Shown here: in pieces, positions 51,302 through 61,173 of the stretch
Position numbering within the stretch: position 1 is the stretch's first letter
Layout of the letters: every line of letters starts with the position of its first letter
Source of the DNA: Murimonas intestini
GTDB lineage: Bacteria; Bacillota; Clostridia; Lachnospirales; Lachnospiraceae
Length of the DNA: 64,000 nucleotides
Direction of reading: 5' to 3'
Assembly (NCBI GenBank): GCA_003148945.1
Contig: QGGY01000006.1
Span: 1 to 64,000 of the forward strand
Made by a program: the position numbers and the translations under genes
The notes under the pieces: generated by a model
Database searches by the model: none
Told to the model about the DNA's origin: nothing
Seen by the model: only the letters and a program-made list of their open reading frames with translations

Positions 51302-52690
51302 TTAAAGCTCCTGTAATTTCTCTATAACCTTCTCAAAATGCATACCGTGGGATGCTTTTACAAGAATCGTGTCGCCCTCCTCCGTCAGCTTTGGCAGCGT
51401 CTGAAGCAGCGCCTCAAGTGTTGGGACCTGAAGCACCTCCCGGCAGCCTCCGCTGTTAAACGCAGCTTCAGCCATGTGACGGCACATATCTCCCACGCAG
51501 ATCAGAAGATCTATCCTGTTGTCAGAGGCATGCTCCCCCACTCCCGCATGGAGCAGAGCAGAATCCTCCCCCAGTTCAAACATGTCTCCCAGTATGGCAA
51601 CCCTTCGTCCCTGCGCCTCTGACAGCACATCAAGTGACGCCTTCATGGCTGCCGGACTTGCATTATAGCAGTCATCCACAATTGTCCGGCCCGCATGCTC
51701 TATGATATGGAATCTGCCCTTCAGGGATTCCAGTTTCCCGATGCCGTTCCTGATCTCTTCCAGGCCAAGCCCCAGAAGGCGCCCCACAGCTGTTCCTGCC
51801 ATGGCATTCAAAACCATATGGCGTCCCGGTATGGGAATGAGCACCGTAAAGCTCTCCTCACTCTTCTCTTCACATACATGGATGGTACACTGTATTCCGG
51901 ACAGTCCTCTGCTTTCAATATTGTCAGCATATATCTCCCGTCCGCTCTCAATGCCGAAAAACACAGGGCGTATTCCCTTCACACTGCTGATCCCCGCCAG
52001 CTTATCATCATCTCCATTCAGCACGATGCTGCCGTCCCCGGCGATGAAGTCGAATATCTCTGACTTGGCCTTCAGAATGCCGTCCCTGCTCTTTAAAAAT
52101 TCCAGGTGGCACTGGCCAATATTCGTTATGACACAGATATCCGGCCGCGCTATCTTGCTGAGACGGTGCATCTCGCCAAAATCACTGATCCCCATTTCCA
52201 GGACTGCGATCTCATGCTCTTCCCTGAGCCGGAAGATAGTCAGCGGAAGGCCAAGCTCATTATTAAAATTTCCTATTGTCTTCAGTACATTGTACTTCTC
52301 TGAGAGGACAGACGCGATCATTTCCTTTGTACTTGTCTTGCCCACACTGCCTGTGATGCCTACCACCTTTACATCCAGCTGCTGCCTGTAAAACTCAGCT
52401 ATATCCTTCACAGCCTGAAGGGATGATTCCACAAGGATATAACTGCCTCCCAGCTCATCACCTGTAAGCTCTCTCTCGGAGAGCACGCACAGCGCTCCCT
52501 CCCGGTACACCTGAGAGACAAAGTCATGCCCATCCACACGTTCGCCCTTTATTGCCACAAACAGACAGCCGTTTTCTGCTTTACGGCTGTCTGTCGTGAT
52601 TGATGTGACTATCTGCTTCTTTTTATTTTCATCCCCATAATAGCGTCCGCCGCACGCAGCAGCTATATTTTCCAGAGACATATTTTTCAT
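51302..52690 (-). CDS. murF: UDP-N-acetylmuramoyl-tripeptide--D-alanyl-D-alanine ligase
   Basis: About 462 aa. Mur ligase ATP-binding motif GITGSVGKTSTKE (111-123), central domain with NxxxxxLG and the C-terminal DDCYNASPAAMKASL block. It adds D-Ala-D-Ala to the UDP-MurNAc-tripeptide in the cytoplasm. Start ATG 52690 with AGGTG 6 bases upstream; an earlier GTG is possible. It follows ddl, which makes its substrate, by 86 bases. Confidence 0.95.
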   Translation of the reverse strand: MKNMSLENIAAACGGRYYGDENKKKQIVTSITTDSRKAENGCLFVAIKGERVDGHDFVSQVYREGALCVLSERELTGDELGGSYILVESSLQAVKDIAEFYRQQLDVKVVGITGSVGKTSTKEMIASVLSEKYNVLKTIGNFNNELGLPLTIFRLREEHEIAVLEMGISDFGEMHRLSKIARPDICVITNIGQCHLEFLKSRDGILKAKSEIFDFIAGDGSIVLNGDDDKLAGISSVKGIRPVFFGIESGREIYADNIESRGLSGIQCTIHVCEEKSEESFTVLIPIPGRHMVLNAMAGTAVGRLLGLGLEEIRNGIGKLESLKGRFHIIEHAGRTIVDDCYNASPAAMKASLDVLSEAQGRRVAILGDMFELGEDSALLHAGVGEHASDNRIDLLICVGDMCRHMAEAAFNSGGCREVLQVPTLEALLQTLPKLTEEGDTILVKASHGMHFEKVIEKLQEL

Positions 52691-52776
52691 ATTAATCACC
52701 TATCCTCACTCTGTATTCCCGGCCCGGAGGGCAGCGGGTATTTTGTTATAGGTCAGCCGTCTGCTGTTACGGTACC

Positions 52777-53805
52777 TTACTTTTTAAGTGATACCTGAAT
52801 CAGCTTTTCACAGAGATCAGCAAATGTCATTCCCAGAGCGGCTGCTTCCTGGGGCAGAAGGCTGGTGGGGGTCATTCCCGGCAGGGTATTGGCTTCCAGA
52901 CAGTACATGTCTCCATTATCATCCATCATAAAATCTACTCTCGCATAATTCTCCAGCTTCAGCACATTATAGGCAAGCACAGCATATTCCTGCATTCTGG
53001 CTGTCTGTTCGGCACTGATTTCGGCCGGACATGTCTCTATGGTGCTTCCGGCCTGATATTTATTTTTATAGTCGTAAAAGCCTTCTATAGGGGCAATCTC
53101 AATGACAGGATATGCTTCTCCATCCACTACTCCCACAGAGAACTCCCTGCCCTTAATGTACGATTCTACCACTATTTCACTCTCATAGGAAAAAGCCTCC
53201 GCCACAGCTGCCTGAAATGCCTCTTCTGTCTCCGCTATGAACACTCCCACACTTGACCCTCCGCAGCTGGGCTTCACCACACATGGCAGGCCCACGTTAT
53301 ACCCTGCTGTACTTTTGACCGTCTCACCCTGATGCAGGGTCACTCCGCCAGGAGTGGGAACCCCGCCTTCCCTGAACAGCTTCTTAGAGAGAGCCTTATC
53401 CATAGCCAGCGCACTTCCTAAATATCCTGAACCTGTATAGACAATTCCCAGCAGGTCAAATGCCGCCTGGACTTTACCGTTCTCACCGTTTTCACCGTGC
53501 AGTGCCAGGAATACAACATCTGCTTCCCTGCATATCTCCAGTACCTTGGGGCCGAAGAATTCCTTCTGGGCTGCCTTCGCCGCCTCTATGTTTCCATCAA
53601 AGCCTCTCATGTATGCAGCTGCCGCATCTGTATCATAATTCTCCGGAAATGCATTCGCCGGCTGTATCTCCACATTGCCAAAATATACGTCCATAAGTAT
53701 GGCACGGTGTCCCTTTTCTCTGAGGGCTTTGCATACCTGAGTCCCCGATACAATGGATATCTCCCTCTCTGTGCTGATCCCTCCTGCCAAAACTACGATA
53801 TTCAT
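52777..53805 (-). CDS. ddl: D-alanine--D-alanine ligase
   Basis: 342 aa ATP-grasp enzyme. N-terminal LAGGISTEREISIVSG, HGENGENGKVQ near 99-109, CVVKPSCGGSSVG near 180-192 and the C-terminal RVDFMMDDNGDMYCLEANTLPG. It makes D-Ala-D-Ala for MurF. A Tyr in the active-site region (ENGENG loop and GYLGS) suggests normal D-Ala rather than D-lactate specificity, but this is a weak inference. AGAGGAGGAG precedes the ATG. Confidence 0.95.
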   Translation of the reverse strand: MNIVVLAGGISTEREISIVSGTQVCKALREKGHRAILMDVYFGNVEIQPANAFPENYDTDAAAAYMRGFDGNIEAAKAAQKEFFGPKVLEICREADVVFLALHGENGENGKVQAAFDLLGIVYTGSGYLGSALAMDKALSKKLFREGGVPTPGGVTLHQGETVKSTAGYNVGLPCVVKPSCGGSSVGVFIAETEEAFQAAVAEAFSYESEIVVESYIKGREFSVGVVDGEAYPVIEIAPIEGFYDYKNKYQAGSTIETCPAEISAEQTARMQEYAVLAYNVLKLENYARVDFMMDDNGDMYCLEANTLPGMTPTSLLPQEAAALGMTFADLCEKLIQVSLKK

Positions 53806-53908
53806 AATGCTCCTCCTCTAAAACTCAAGGGTTCTGCCGCCCCTTGTATTATTTACTTATTTATATTCACCGGACATGCTCTGCGACCATGATACGGCTT
53901 ATTTTGTG

Positions 53909-55519
53909 TTACTCCTGATAGTCCTGGGCGTCACCCTGATCAGCTTCGCCATTTCCCGGATCCTCTCCGTTCCCGCCGTCAGTACCCTCCGGCGCCTCAT
54001 CCGAACCTGTGCCTTCACCGCCTGATGTCTGAGTCCCGTCTTCACCGCCTGATGTCTGGGATGAGTCTCCCGTGCCGGCATCCGTCTGCTCCGTGGGCTG
54101 TCCTCCTGTATAGATCGTGTTATCACCCTGCCTGAAAGAGCTGCTGTAACACACGATAGGAGTCCCAACATCTATATTTGCAAATATGATGGCTGCCTTA
54201 TCTGTCGGCGTGTTGATACATCCGTGTGATCCGTTTGTCTGGTAGATATCACCGCCGTAGGCATTTCTCCATGTATTGGCATCATGGATGCCCACGCCGT
54301 CAAAGAACGGCATCCAGTAATCCACAGGCGTCCTGTAGCCTTCCCCCACAAGGGTGGCATCCTCTTCCTTGCCCACGAGACAGAACAGCCCCTCCGGCGA
54401 TGCCATATCGGCGCTCACATTGCCGGTAACTATTGGTGTATCCACCATCAGCTGTCCGTCTTTATAGTACCACATTCTCTGATTTGTATAGTCTATCTCC
54501 ACATATGTATCGCCTATATCATTTTCACCCCGGGTCATGGCAGTCTCAGAATAGACCGGTGTACGCGTGACAGACTCTCCCTGTTCCAGGACATCCATCA
54601 GCGCATAGAGCTCTTCCTCCTGGTTGATCATCCATCCATAAGTCCTGGAAAGCACCGTGATGTATTCGCCAAGAGATGTGGTGAACGGCTCCTCAGTGCC
54701 TATTGTATCGTACTTGCCGGCCAGCGATGCCACGAACTCAGACGCTTTGTCCCAGTCGAAGGATACGCTGCCGTCCTCTTTTACATCCATCCACTCCCGG
54801 ATGGTCACACTGTCAAGAACCTCCTGCTGGTTTCCCATATCATATGTCACTGACATCCGGGCATACTTCTGCAATGTGGCCAGCTTTGCATTAAGGCTTG
54901 TATCATTTGAATATACAGCGGGCTTTTTGTAGCAGTCCCCTGAGGCAAGGTCCACGCTCCTGTCCCCCCTGTCAACAGCTTCTGTGAGAAGGGTGTATGT
55001 CTTGTCCTGATCCAGCTCATTTCCCGTCACTTCGGGCACCAGGCTGTAACCTGAGGCTGTTTCACTGATGTAGGCGTCCTGAGGTTTTGTGACCTTACCC
55101 GGGTCAAAACAATCAAGTGCAAGCATGGCCTGCTTTAACATGTCCTTATTATATGTAGTCCTGGCTGTCATCGTATAATTCTCTGACTTAAAATACGACA
55201 CGATCCAGAGAAAAGGACTCTGATCATCCTTGAGCTTCTGTACCTCACCGTCTGAGACATATTCAAACCCAATCTGGTTTCCTGATATTGTCTCAGTCAC
55301 CCCATTCAGCTCTGCCAGCGTAATAGAATAGTCCTGTACCTTCTCAGCGATCAGTTTCTCCGCCTCCTCCACGGTTTTCCTGGAACAGTCGATCCCATTG
55401 ATCACGGAGCCGGGCATAAAATGGGTGCCGAAATATATGCCTACCCCGATATACAGCGCCGCCATAGCGGCCAGCAGGGTGATCAGGCTTATTAAAGTTA
55501 TCTTTGTGGATTTCCTCAT
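53909..55519 (-). CDS. L,D-transpeptidase (YkuD) with peptidoglycan-binding N-terminal domains
   Basis: 536 aa. One N-terminal membrane anchor (7-30), two PG_binding_4-type segments (about 48-150 and 205-320), then the YkuD catalytic domain (about 336-458) with H412, H432 and catalytic C434 in NGSHGCINTP. A low-complexity, acidic tail rich in Gly/Glu/Asp/Thr with SGGEDGTQTSGGEG repeats follows from about 470. It cross-links peptidoglycan by 3-3 bonds or anchors proteins outside the membrane. The start is weakly supported (AAAGGAT about 14 bases upstream). It lies upstream of ddl in the same direction, so the cell-wall genes may be co-expressed. Confidence 0.92.
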   Translation of the reverse strand: MRKSTKITLISLITLLAAMAALYIGVGIYFGTHFMPGSVINGIDCSRKTVEEAEKLIAEKVQDYSITLAELNGVTETISGNQIGFEYVSDGEVQKLKDDQSPFLWIVSYFKSENYTMTARTTYNKDMLKQAMLALDCFDPGKVTKPQDAYISETASGYSLVPEVTGNELDQDKTYTLLTEAVDRGDRSVDLASGDCYKKPAVYSNDTSLNAKLATLQKYARMSVTYDMGNQQEVLDSVTIREWMDVKEDGSVSFDWDKASEFVASLAGKYDTIGTEEPFTTSLGEYITVLSRTYGWMINQEEELYALMDVLEQGESVTRTPVYSETAMTRGENDIGDTYVEIDYTNQRMWYYKDGQLMVDTPIVTGNVSADMASPEGLFCLVGKEEDATLVGEGYRTPVDYWMPFFDGVGIHDANTWRNAYGGDIYQTNGSHGCINTPTDKAAIIFANIDVGTPIVCYSSSFRQGDNTIYTGGQPTEQTDAGTGDSSQTSGGEDGTQTSGGEGTGSDEAPEGTDGGNGEDPGNGEADQGDAQDYQE

Positions 55520-55673
55520 ATCATTTATTTATCCTTTGCTTATTCCTTCGTCAACATGTTACTCTTCAATATACATGTTATATTTTAACACGTCTTGTCA
55601 AAATGTAAATAAGCTCCGGAAAAATTGTAAATTCTTTTGAAATATTTAAGGTTACTATTTAAGCATTTGGATA

Positions 55674-56999
55674 TTAGATCCTGTGAGTCTGCCATTTATT
55701 TCCTGAGAATCTGATGAGGAACATAGTCATCCTGAATATCCAGTCCATGATCATGGCGATCCATACGCCAACTGCTCCATATCCCATCTTCAGTCCTATG
55801 ATATAGCTGAACAGTATCCTGAAAACAAGCATGGAAAAGATGGACACACCCATGGTATAATTCACATCATTTGCTGCACGCAGGGCATTTGGCAGCACAA
55901 AGGAAGCCGGCCACATAAGCATGGCACAGCCATTATGTATAAAGATCAGGACCGTAGCCAGCTTTAGCGTCTCCGGTGACAGATTGTATATCTTCAGGAT
56001 CCACGGAAGCGCCGTGAGCACAACGGCTCCCAGGCCAAAAGTAACTGCGTAGGTGATACCCAGCAGCTTCTTTCCATATTCCCTGGCCTGTTTAAAATCA
56101 CCTGCGCCGACACACTGCCCGACTACAGTGATCATAGCGTAGCTGATCGCCTGTCCTGGCAGCACTCCTAAGGAGTCAATATTATTTGCCACAGCATTTG
56201 CAGCTATCTGCACTGTGCCAAAGCATGATATGATACTGACTACCAGAACACGTCCCAGCTGGAAAAAGCTGTTTTCTAGACCATTTGGGATTCCTATATA
56301 CAGTATTTTCTTTATCAGGTAAAAGTCAGGTTTCCATTCGCTGATGCCTCTTGCCAGATGGACCTCATGCTTCTGCTGTCTCAGCAGAATAAAGACAACA
56401 GCTGCAGCCATCATTCTGGATATCAGTGATGCTGTGGCAGCGCCTGCCACCCCCATCCTGAATCCGAAGATAAAGACAGCGTTTCCGCCTATATTTACAA
56501 TATTCATCATGAGTGAGATCAGCATGGGGACCTTGGAATTCCCCATGGACCTGAAAACTGCCGCCCCGGAATTGTAGACAGCCAAGAACGGGTATGAGCA
56601 TGCTGACAGCACAAGATAGACAAGTGCATTCCCCATGACATCATCATCTATACTGCCAAAAAACAGCCTGAGCAGCCCATGCCTGAACAGCAGGACCACA
56701 GCCATGACCGTCATCGAAATTACCGCCGTGGAGAAGAACAGCTGGTTCACTGAACGGCAGGCCAGCTCCCTCTTCTGCTTCCCTATAAACTGGGCTGTTA
56801 TCACAGCGCCCCCTGTAGCCAACGCTGCAAAGATATTGATGATAAGTACATTGATCATATCCACCAGAGAGACGCCTGAGACAGCCGCCTCCCCCACTCT
56901 TGATACCATGATCACATCTGCCATCCCCACTGTCACTGCCAGGATCTGCTCAATGATAAGAGGTACTATCAGCCTCTTTAGTTCCTTATTTGTAAACAT
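55674..56999 (-). CDS. MATE-family efflux transporter
   Basis: About 441 aa with twelve hydrophobic segments in two similar halves, typical of MATE (NorM/DinF-like) exporters: LIIEQILAVTVGMADVIMVSRVG at the start, the ISRM segment before helix 7. It exports cationic drugs or metabolites using a Na+ or H+ gradient; the substrate is unknown. ATG 56999 is preceded by GGGGG at 5 bases. A terminator for the upstream aminotransferase gene lies 50 bases before it, so it has its own promoter. Confidence 0.9.
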   Translation of the reverse strand: MFTNKELKRLIVPLIIEQILAVTVGMADVIMVSRVGEAAVSGVSLVDMINVLIINIFAALATGGAVITAQFIGKQKRELACRSVNQLFFSTAVISMTVMAVVLLFRHGLLRLFFGSIDDDVMGNALVYLVLSACSYPFLAVYNSGAAVFRSMGNSKVPMLISLMMNIVNIGGNAVFIFGFRMGVAGAATASLISRMMAAAVVFILLRQQKHEVHLARGISEWKPDFYLIKKILYIGIPNGLENSFFQLGRVLVVSIISCFGTVQIAANAVANNIDSLGVLPGQAISYAMITVVGQCVGAGDFKQAREYGKKLLGITYAVTFGLGAVVLTALPWILKIYNLSPETLKLATVLIFIHNGCAMLMWPASFVLPNALRAANDVNYTMGVSIFSMLVFRILFSYIIGLKMGYGAVGVWIAMIMDWIFRMTMFLIRFSGNKWQTHRI

Positions 57000-57046
57000 A
57001 TTATCCCCCTTCATGCCCCATATTACTGCTTTCCGGCATACCCAGA

Positions 57047-57077
57047 CATAAAAGGCTGTGCCCTAAAGCACAGCCTT
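57047..57077 (-). terminator. Intrinsic terminator after the aminotransferase gene
   Basis: 10-bp perfect stem AAGGCTGTGC/GCACAGCCTT (57052-57061 and 57068-57077) with a 6-base loop, followed on the minus strand by TTATG after the CTTTT of the arm. It lies about 50 bases after the aminotransferase stop, beyond the repeat copy C. Confidence 0.8.
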
Positions 57078-57087
57078 CACCTTATCT

Positions 57088-57126
57088 GCATCTGTGCAGT
57101 AAATGCACAGACCTGCTTTTCGTTAC
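57088..57126 (-). repeat. Dispersed small hairpin repeat, copy C
   Basis: Minus-strand reading: GTAAC, GCAGG, then TCTGTGCA/TGCACAGA hairpin with loop TTTAC. It begins at the very stop codon of the aminotransferase gene (57126-57128) and ends before the terminator stem. Same core as copies A (1070-1103) and B (34598-34637). Confidence 0.65.
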
Positions 57127-58412
57127 TATTTTTCCATTAATATTTTATCAATACTTACAAGCTTTACACTGAGGATAAATATCTCCATAGCTGTCTTCAC
57201 TTCATCCAGCGTGGGGAATGTAGGCGCAATACGGATATTGCTGTCTTCAGGGTCCTTTCCGTATGGGAAAGTAGCTCCCGCCTCTGTCATAACAAGGCCT
57301 GCTTCTTTTGCCTTTGCAACGATAGCTTTAGCGCATCCGGGCAGAGCATCAAAGGAAATAAAATATCCTCCTCTTGGCTGTATCCAGGAACCGATCTCCA
57401 GCCCTTCCAGATTCTTCTCCATGCTTGAAAGAACCGCTTCGAATTTGGGGCGGATGATATCAGCATGCTTTCTCATGTGCTCTACCATCCCATGGATATC
57501 CTTGAAGAAGCGCACATGCCTCAGCTGGTTTAACTTGTCATGTCCGATCGTCTGGATGGTCATATGCTTCCTGATATACTTTAAGTTTGCCTCAGACGCC
57601 GCGATGGCCGCAACACCTGAGCCCGGGAAGCTTACTTTGGATGTGGAGCAGAATTTATATACCATATCCGGATGGCCTTCCTTTTTGCACTCCATAAGGA
57701 TCTCGATCAGATGGTCCTGCTTATCATCATAAAGATGATGGATCCCATATGCATTATCCCAATAAATCCTGAAATCCTCTGCCGCCGGGTTCAGGCGGGC
57801 AAATCTTCTGACAGTCTCATCTGAATACGTAAGCCCCTGAGGATTGGAATATTTAGGCACACACCAGATTCCTTTTACAGTAGGATCCTCATTGACATAT
57901 TTCTCTACCATATCCATATCCGGACCGTCTGCCGTCATAGGGATATTTACCATCTCAATGCCAAAATATTCTGTGATCTTAAAATGCCTGTCATAGCCCG
58001 GTACCGGACAGAGGAATTTTACCTTATCCAATTTGCACCATGGAGTGCTGCCCATAACACCATGAGTCATAGAACGTGATACCGTATCGAACATTACATT
58101 CAAGCTAGAATTGCCATAGATAATAATATTATCAGGAGCCACCTCTGTCATATCCGCCAAAAGCTGTTTTGCTTCTCTGATACCGTCTAATACACCGTAA
58201 TTCCTGCAGTCCACACCTTCTATACACTTCAGGTCAGATGTACTGTTCAGGACATCCATCATTCCCATAGCCAGATCAAGCTGTGCTGCTGATGGCTTTC
58301 CGCGGGTCATATCCAGTTTCATTCCTTTTTCTTTAACTTCCTGAAACTTTGCTTCTAAACTTGCTTTTTCTTCTAATAGCTCCTCTTTGCTCAAATCCCT
58401 GTACGCTGGCAT
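57126..58412 (-). CDS. Aminotransferase class I/II (subgroup Ic-like)
   Basis: About 428 aa, PLP fold type I. The start YRDLSKEELLEEKASLEAKF, the MTRGKPSAAQLDLA block near 35-48 and the PLP lysine in STSKVSFPGSGVA match clostridial aminotransferases of the Ic (LysN/MocR-like) type, often annotated as aspartate aminotransferase. The substrate is probably aspartate or another dicarboxylic or aromatic amino acid; this is not certain. GAGGAGG precedes ATG 58412; five codons upstream of it are in frame but lack a site. It is monocistronic, with a terminator downstream. Confidence 0.87.
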   Translation of the reverse strand: MPAYRDLSKEELLEEKASLEAKFQEVKEKGMKLDMTRGKPSAAQLDLAMGMMDVLNSTSDLKCIEGVDCRNYGVLDGIREAKQLLADMTEVAPDNIIIYGNSSLNVMFDTVSRSMTHGVMGSTPWCKLDKVKFLCPVPGYDRHFKITEYFGIEMVNIPMTADGPDMDMVEKYVNEDPTVKGIWCVPKYSNPQGLTYSDETVRRFARLNPAAEDFRIYWDNAYGIHHLYDDKQDHLIEILMECKKEGHPDMVYKFCSTSKVSFPGSGVAAIAASEANLKYIRKHMTIQTIGHDKLNQLRHVRFFKDIHGMVEHMRKHADIIRPKFEAVLSSMEKNLEGLEIGSWIQPRGGYFISFDALPGCAKAIVAKAKEAGLVMTEAGATFPYGKDPEDSNIRIAPTFPTLDEVKTAMEIFILSVKLVSIDKILMEK

Positions 58413-58540
58413 AATGTTCCTCCTCATTTCACTGTTGTCTTCATATCAAATACATTTGTGCGTCTGACAAACATATTTGTTTGCTAACTGCTATTTTATT
58501 ACTATGAGGCCCATTCGTCAAGTATTTTTCTGCCAGATTC

Positions 58541-59749
58541 CTATACTTTTTCTGAAAATGCCTTTTTCTCCTTATACATCCTCCTGTCCGCCTCCTCTAT
58601 AAGCCCGTCCAGATCATTCCTTCCCCTGCCCTCAACTATGCCCGCACTGATGGACATGGGAAACGGATAAGCTTCAGAATCTCCCTCTGCCGACAGGGCG
58701 TCTGCAGCCCGGCGCATACGCTCTTCTGCCGTCTTCAGACCGGTATCATAGTAAATGACAATAAACTCATCTCCCCCGTACCGGAAGATTTCATCACAGT
58801 CTTTTCTGCACTGCGAGCGCAGATGCCTCACTGCCGCCAACAGATAATCATCTCCCCTGCTGTGTCCCAGATTATCGTTGACTGGCTTTAGTCCGTTCAG
58901 GTCCACAAAGCACAGGCAGAAATCCCGTTTCTCCCTGATGGCATTCAGTATCGCCTTTCTTGCTCCCAGCCTGTTCCCGCAGCCTGTCAGCGGATCCTGA
59001 TAGATCACTGACCGAAGCTCCTGCTCTTCCTTCTTTTCATTCTCCAGCGCCTGCCTTGTCTCCAGATTTTCTCTGCGGTACTTATCCAGCATACACATTC
59101 TGTATGTAAATACAGCGGCAAGTCCGAAGCCGATGAGCACTGCAGCACTTGATTTTATTGTCCAGAGCTTGAGAACAAGTGAATTGCCCGGGGCATAATA
59201 CACCAGAAGGTTCAGACAGAGATATGCGTACATAACAACCATGAGACCTGCCAGAAAATGAAGATTCTTCTGATCCTTCAGGATGACCTTCACCCTGCTC
59301 CTGTCACTTCTCCTGTGCGCAGCCTGAAATACAAGACCAGCTGCGGCAAATCCCAGGATGATGGGATACCTTTTATAATTGCCCGGACTTGCAGTATTAT
59401 TATCGAAAGCGGCCAGAGGCACATTCATAAGAATGGCAAGTACATCACGGAATAATATATTTAATGCAAGCCCTATCAGCGTTCCCCCAAGAGCTGCCGC
59501 CGCATCGGGAAGCCACCTCCCCCGGTAGATAAAGACAGTTTCCGCCAGCAGGAAAAAGAAAAAAATACTCCAGTTTACAATAAGATGGAACTGAAGTATG
59601 GTGCATACATAAAACAGGGCATAGTTAATAAAAAAAGATAGCACTATATCTCTTGTCCTTGTTCCCGGCTTTTCAAGAATATCTTCAGCGTATTTAAAAA
59701 AATACCAATTGTAGTAAAAATAAGCAATAGAAACTATGATCACAACCAT
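58541..59749 (-). CDS. Membrane diguanylate cyclase (GGDEF) 1
   Basis: 402 aa. Six or seven membrane helices in residues 1-220, a short coiled coil (222-247) and a GGDEF domain (about 250-400) with GGDEF at 325-329. The inhibitory-site Arg is not in its usual place (KDCD instead of RxxD). It probably senses a membrane or external signal and makes cyclic di-GMP. AAGGAG precedes ATG 59749. Together with the next gene it forms a tandem pair with an 18-base gap. Confidence 0.9.
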   Translation of the reverse strand: MVVIIVSIAYFYYNWYFFKYAEDILEKPGTRTRDIVLSFFINYALFYVCTILQFHLIVNWSIFFFFLLAETVFIYRGRWLPDAAAALGGTLIGLALNILFRDVLAILMNVPLAAFDNNTASPGNYKRYPIILGFAAAGLVFQAAHRRSDRSRVKVILKDQKNLHFLAGLMVVMYAYLCLNLLVYYAPGNSLVLKLWTIKSSAAVLIGFGLAAVFTYRMCMLDKYRRENLETRQALENEKKEEQELRSVIYQDPLTGCGNRLGARKAILNAIREKRDFCLCFVDLNGLKPVNDNLGHSRGDDYLLAAVRHLRSQCRKDCDEIFRYGGDEFIVIYYDTGLKTAEERMRRAADALSAEGDSEAYPFPMSISAGIVEGRGRNDLDGLIEEADRRMYKEKKAFSEKV

Positions 59750-59767
59750 GGCGTCATCTCCTTTTTA

Positions 59768-60940
59768 TTACCGGCGTCCTGCTTTCTTGTCCTCGTACAT
59801 GAGACTGTCAGCTTCAGACAGATATTCCTTTATCTTCTTTTCTGTATGCGCCGGAACATAAACGATGCCATAGCTGAAAGGGCCTTTAGACTGATCCTGC
59901 CCGGCCACTGTATCCCTTATCTCCTTCAGCCGCCTGGCAGCCGTTTCTGCCGGGCAGTCCGGCATGGCTACCAGGAACTCATCCCCGCCGATCCGTCCAA
60001 AGATATCGCTTCCTCGAAGATGACTTCCGAATTCAGCTGCAAATGTCTTCAGATATTCATCACCAGCGCGGTGCCCCTTTGTATCATTTATATGCTTCAA
60101 AGAATTGATATCGATATATACAATAGAAAACGCTTCTCCGGCCTCCATCATAGTAGTCAGGCAGTTCATCACATATGCCCTGCTGTAAACACCAGTCAGC
60201 TCGTCCGTGCAGGCCCTCTTCTCGATTCTGGCTACACGCTGCCGCTGGCGCTCCTCTTCCTGCTTCAGTCGAATGTATTCCTCCTCCAGATAGGCGTTTT
60301 TTATGATCCTGTAAACATGGAGAATATAAAATCCCACCATGACCAGCATCAGAAAACTGCTTCCGATCAGGAACAGCGATACCAGGGCGTCTGGCAGGCT
60401 GAACATGGAAGGCAGGCTGTCAACCATCAAAAATACTACCCAGAACCACATTGATCCCGCCAGAAGACTGAATTCTTCTCCATCATAGTCTAATATGGAA
60501 GCCGTGGAACGGCGCATGAGCCTGGCAAACACAAAGTCAGTCAATGTGTTTACCGCCAGAGCGGCTGACACACTCATGCCTCTCAAGTCAAAATCTTTTA
60601 AAACTTCCGCAATTCCCCTGTCCTTCAGCAGCGCTATAATCCCCAGCACGATCATATGAATTGCCGTAAAAAGCAAAAATCTTATATTGATAATAAAAAA
60701 AGTCTTCTGTCTCTTGTCATGTGATGATATTAAAACACAGCCCGCTGTGAAGTATACTGTCATATAAAATAGAGGAAGCGGAAGCTTTGTCCAAAATCCC
60801 GCTGACACAGCTGCCACTATCAGCGCAATGCCGGCTATCCTTCTGAAAATATTTTTAGGAAGCAGGATATGAAATGCTTCCAATGTTCCCCTTGCTGCTG
60901 CCACAAATAAAACCAACACCAGAATCCCTATCAGAAGCAT
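59768..60940 (-). CDS. Membrane diguanylate cyclase (GGDEF) 2
   Basis: 390 aa. About six membrane segments in residues 1-210, coiled coil 213-240, GGDEF domain to the end with GGDEF at 318-322 and an intact inhibitory RxxD site (R309, D312). It is similar in layout to the downstream GGDEF gene but too divergent to be a recent duplication by eye. It is the first gene of the pair; GGGAGG lies 10 bases before ATG 60940. Confidence 0.9.
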   Translation of the reverse strand: MLLIGILVLVLFVAAARGTLEAFHILLPKNIFRRIAGIALIVAAVSAGFWTKLPLPLFYMTVYFTAGCVLISSHDKRQKTFFIINIRFLLFTAIHMIVLGIIALLKDRGIAEVLKDFDLRGMSVSAALAVNTLTDFVFARLMRRSTASILDYDGEEFSLLAGSMWFWVVFLMVDSLPSMFSLPDALVSLFLIGSSFLMLVMVGFYILHVYRIIKNAYLEEEYIRLKQEEERQRQRVARIEKRACTDELTGVYSRAYVMNCLTTMMEAGEAFSIVYIDINSLKHINDTKGHRAGDEYLKTFAAEFGSHLRGSDIFGRIGGDEFLVAMPDCPAETAARRLKEIRDTVAGQDQSKGPFSYGIVYVPAHTEKKIKEYLSEADSLMYEDKKAGRR

Positions 60941-61173
60941 CAGGCCTGTACCTCCCTTCTCTGCATATACACATTTATCACTTACAAAAGATTATACAAT
61001 GAGCTGAAGAATAATTCAAGATTCCGCCATTACATACAGCTTCATAAGTTTATCTTAAAATATATTTTATAAATTATTTACAAAACACTTATGACTTTGC
61101 TCCGGCTTAAGTATACAATGATTATTACAGAATACGCACGATTAATATATTATTATACAGAAGGAGACTCTAT

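Noticed and set aside
42121-53908. Further GTAACAG/CAGACGGC-like short motifs near 44120, 46150 and 52750
   Set aside because: They share only short blocks with one another and not the hairpin core of the three-copy repeat, so a common family is not supported.
53899-54171. 90-codon minus-strand frame at the 3' end of the L,D-transpeptidase gene
   Set aside because: It is a shifted frame over the low-complexity acidic tail of the real gene and has no independent start signals.
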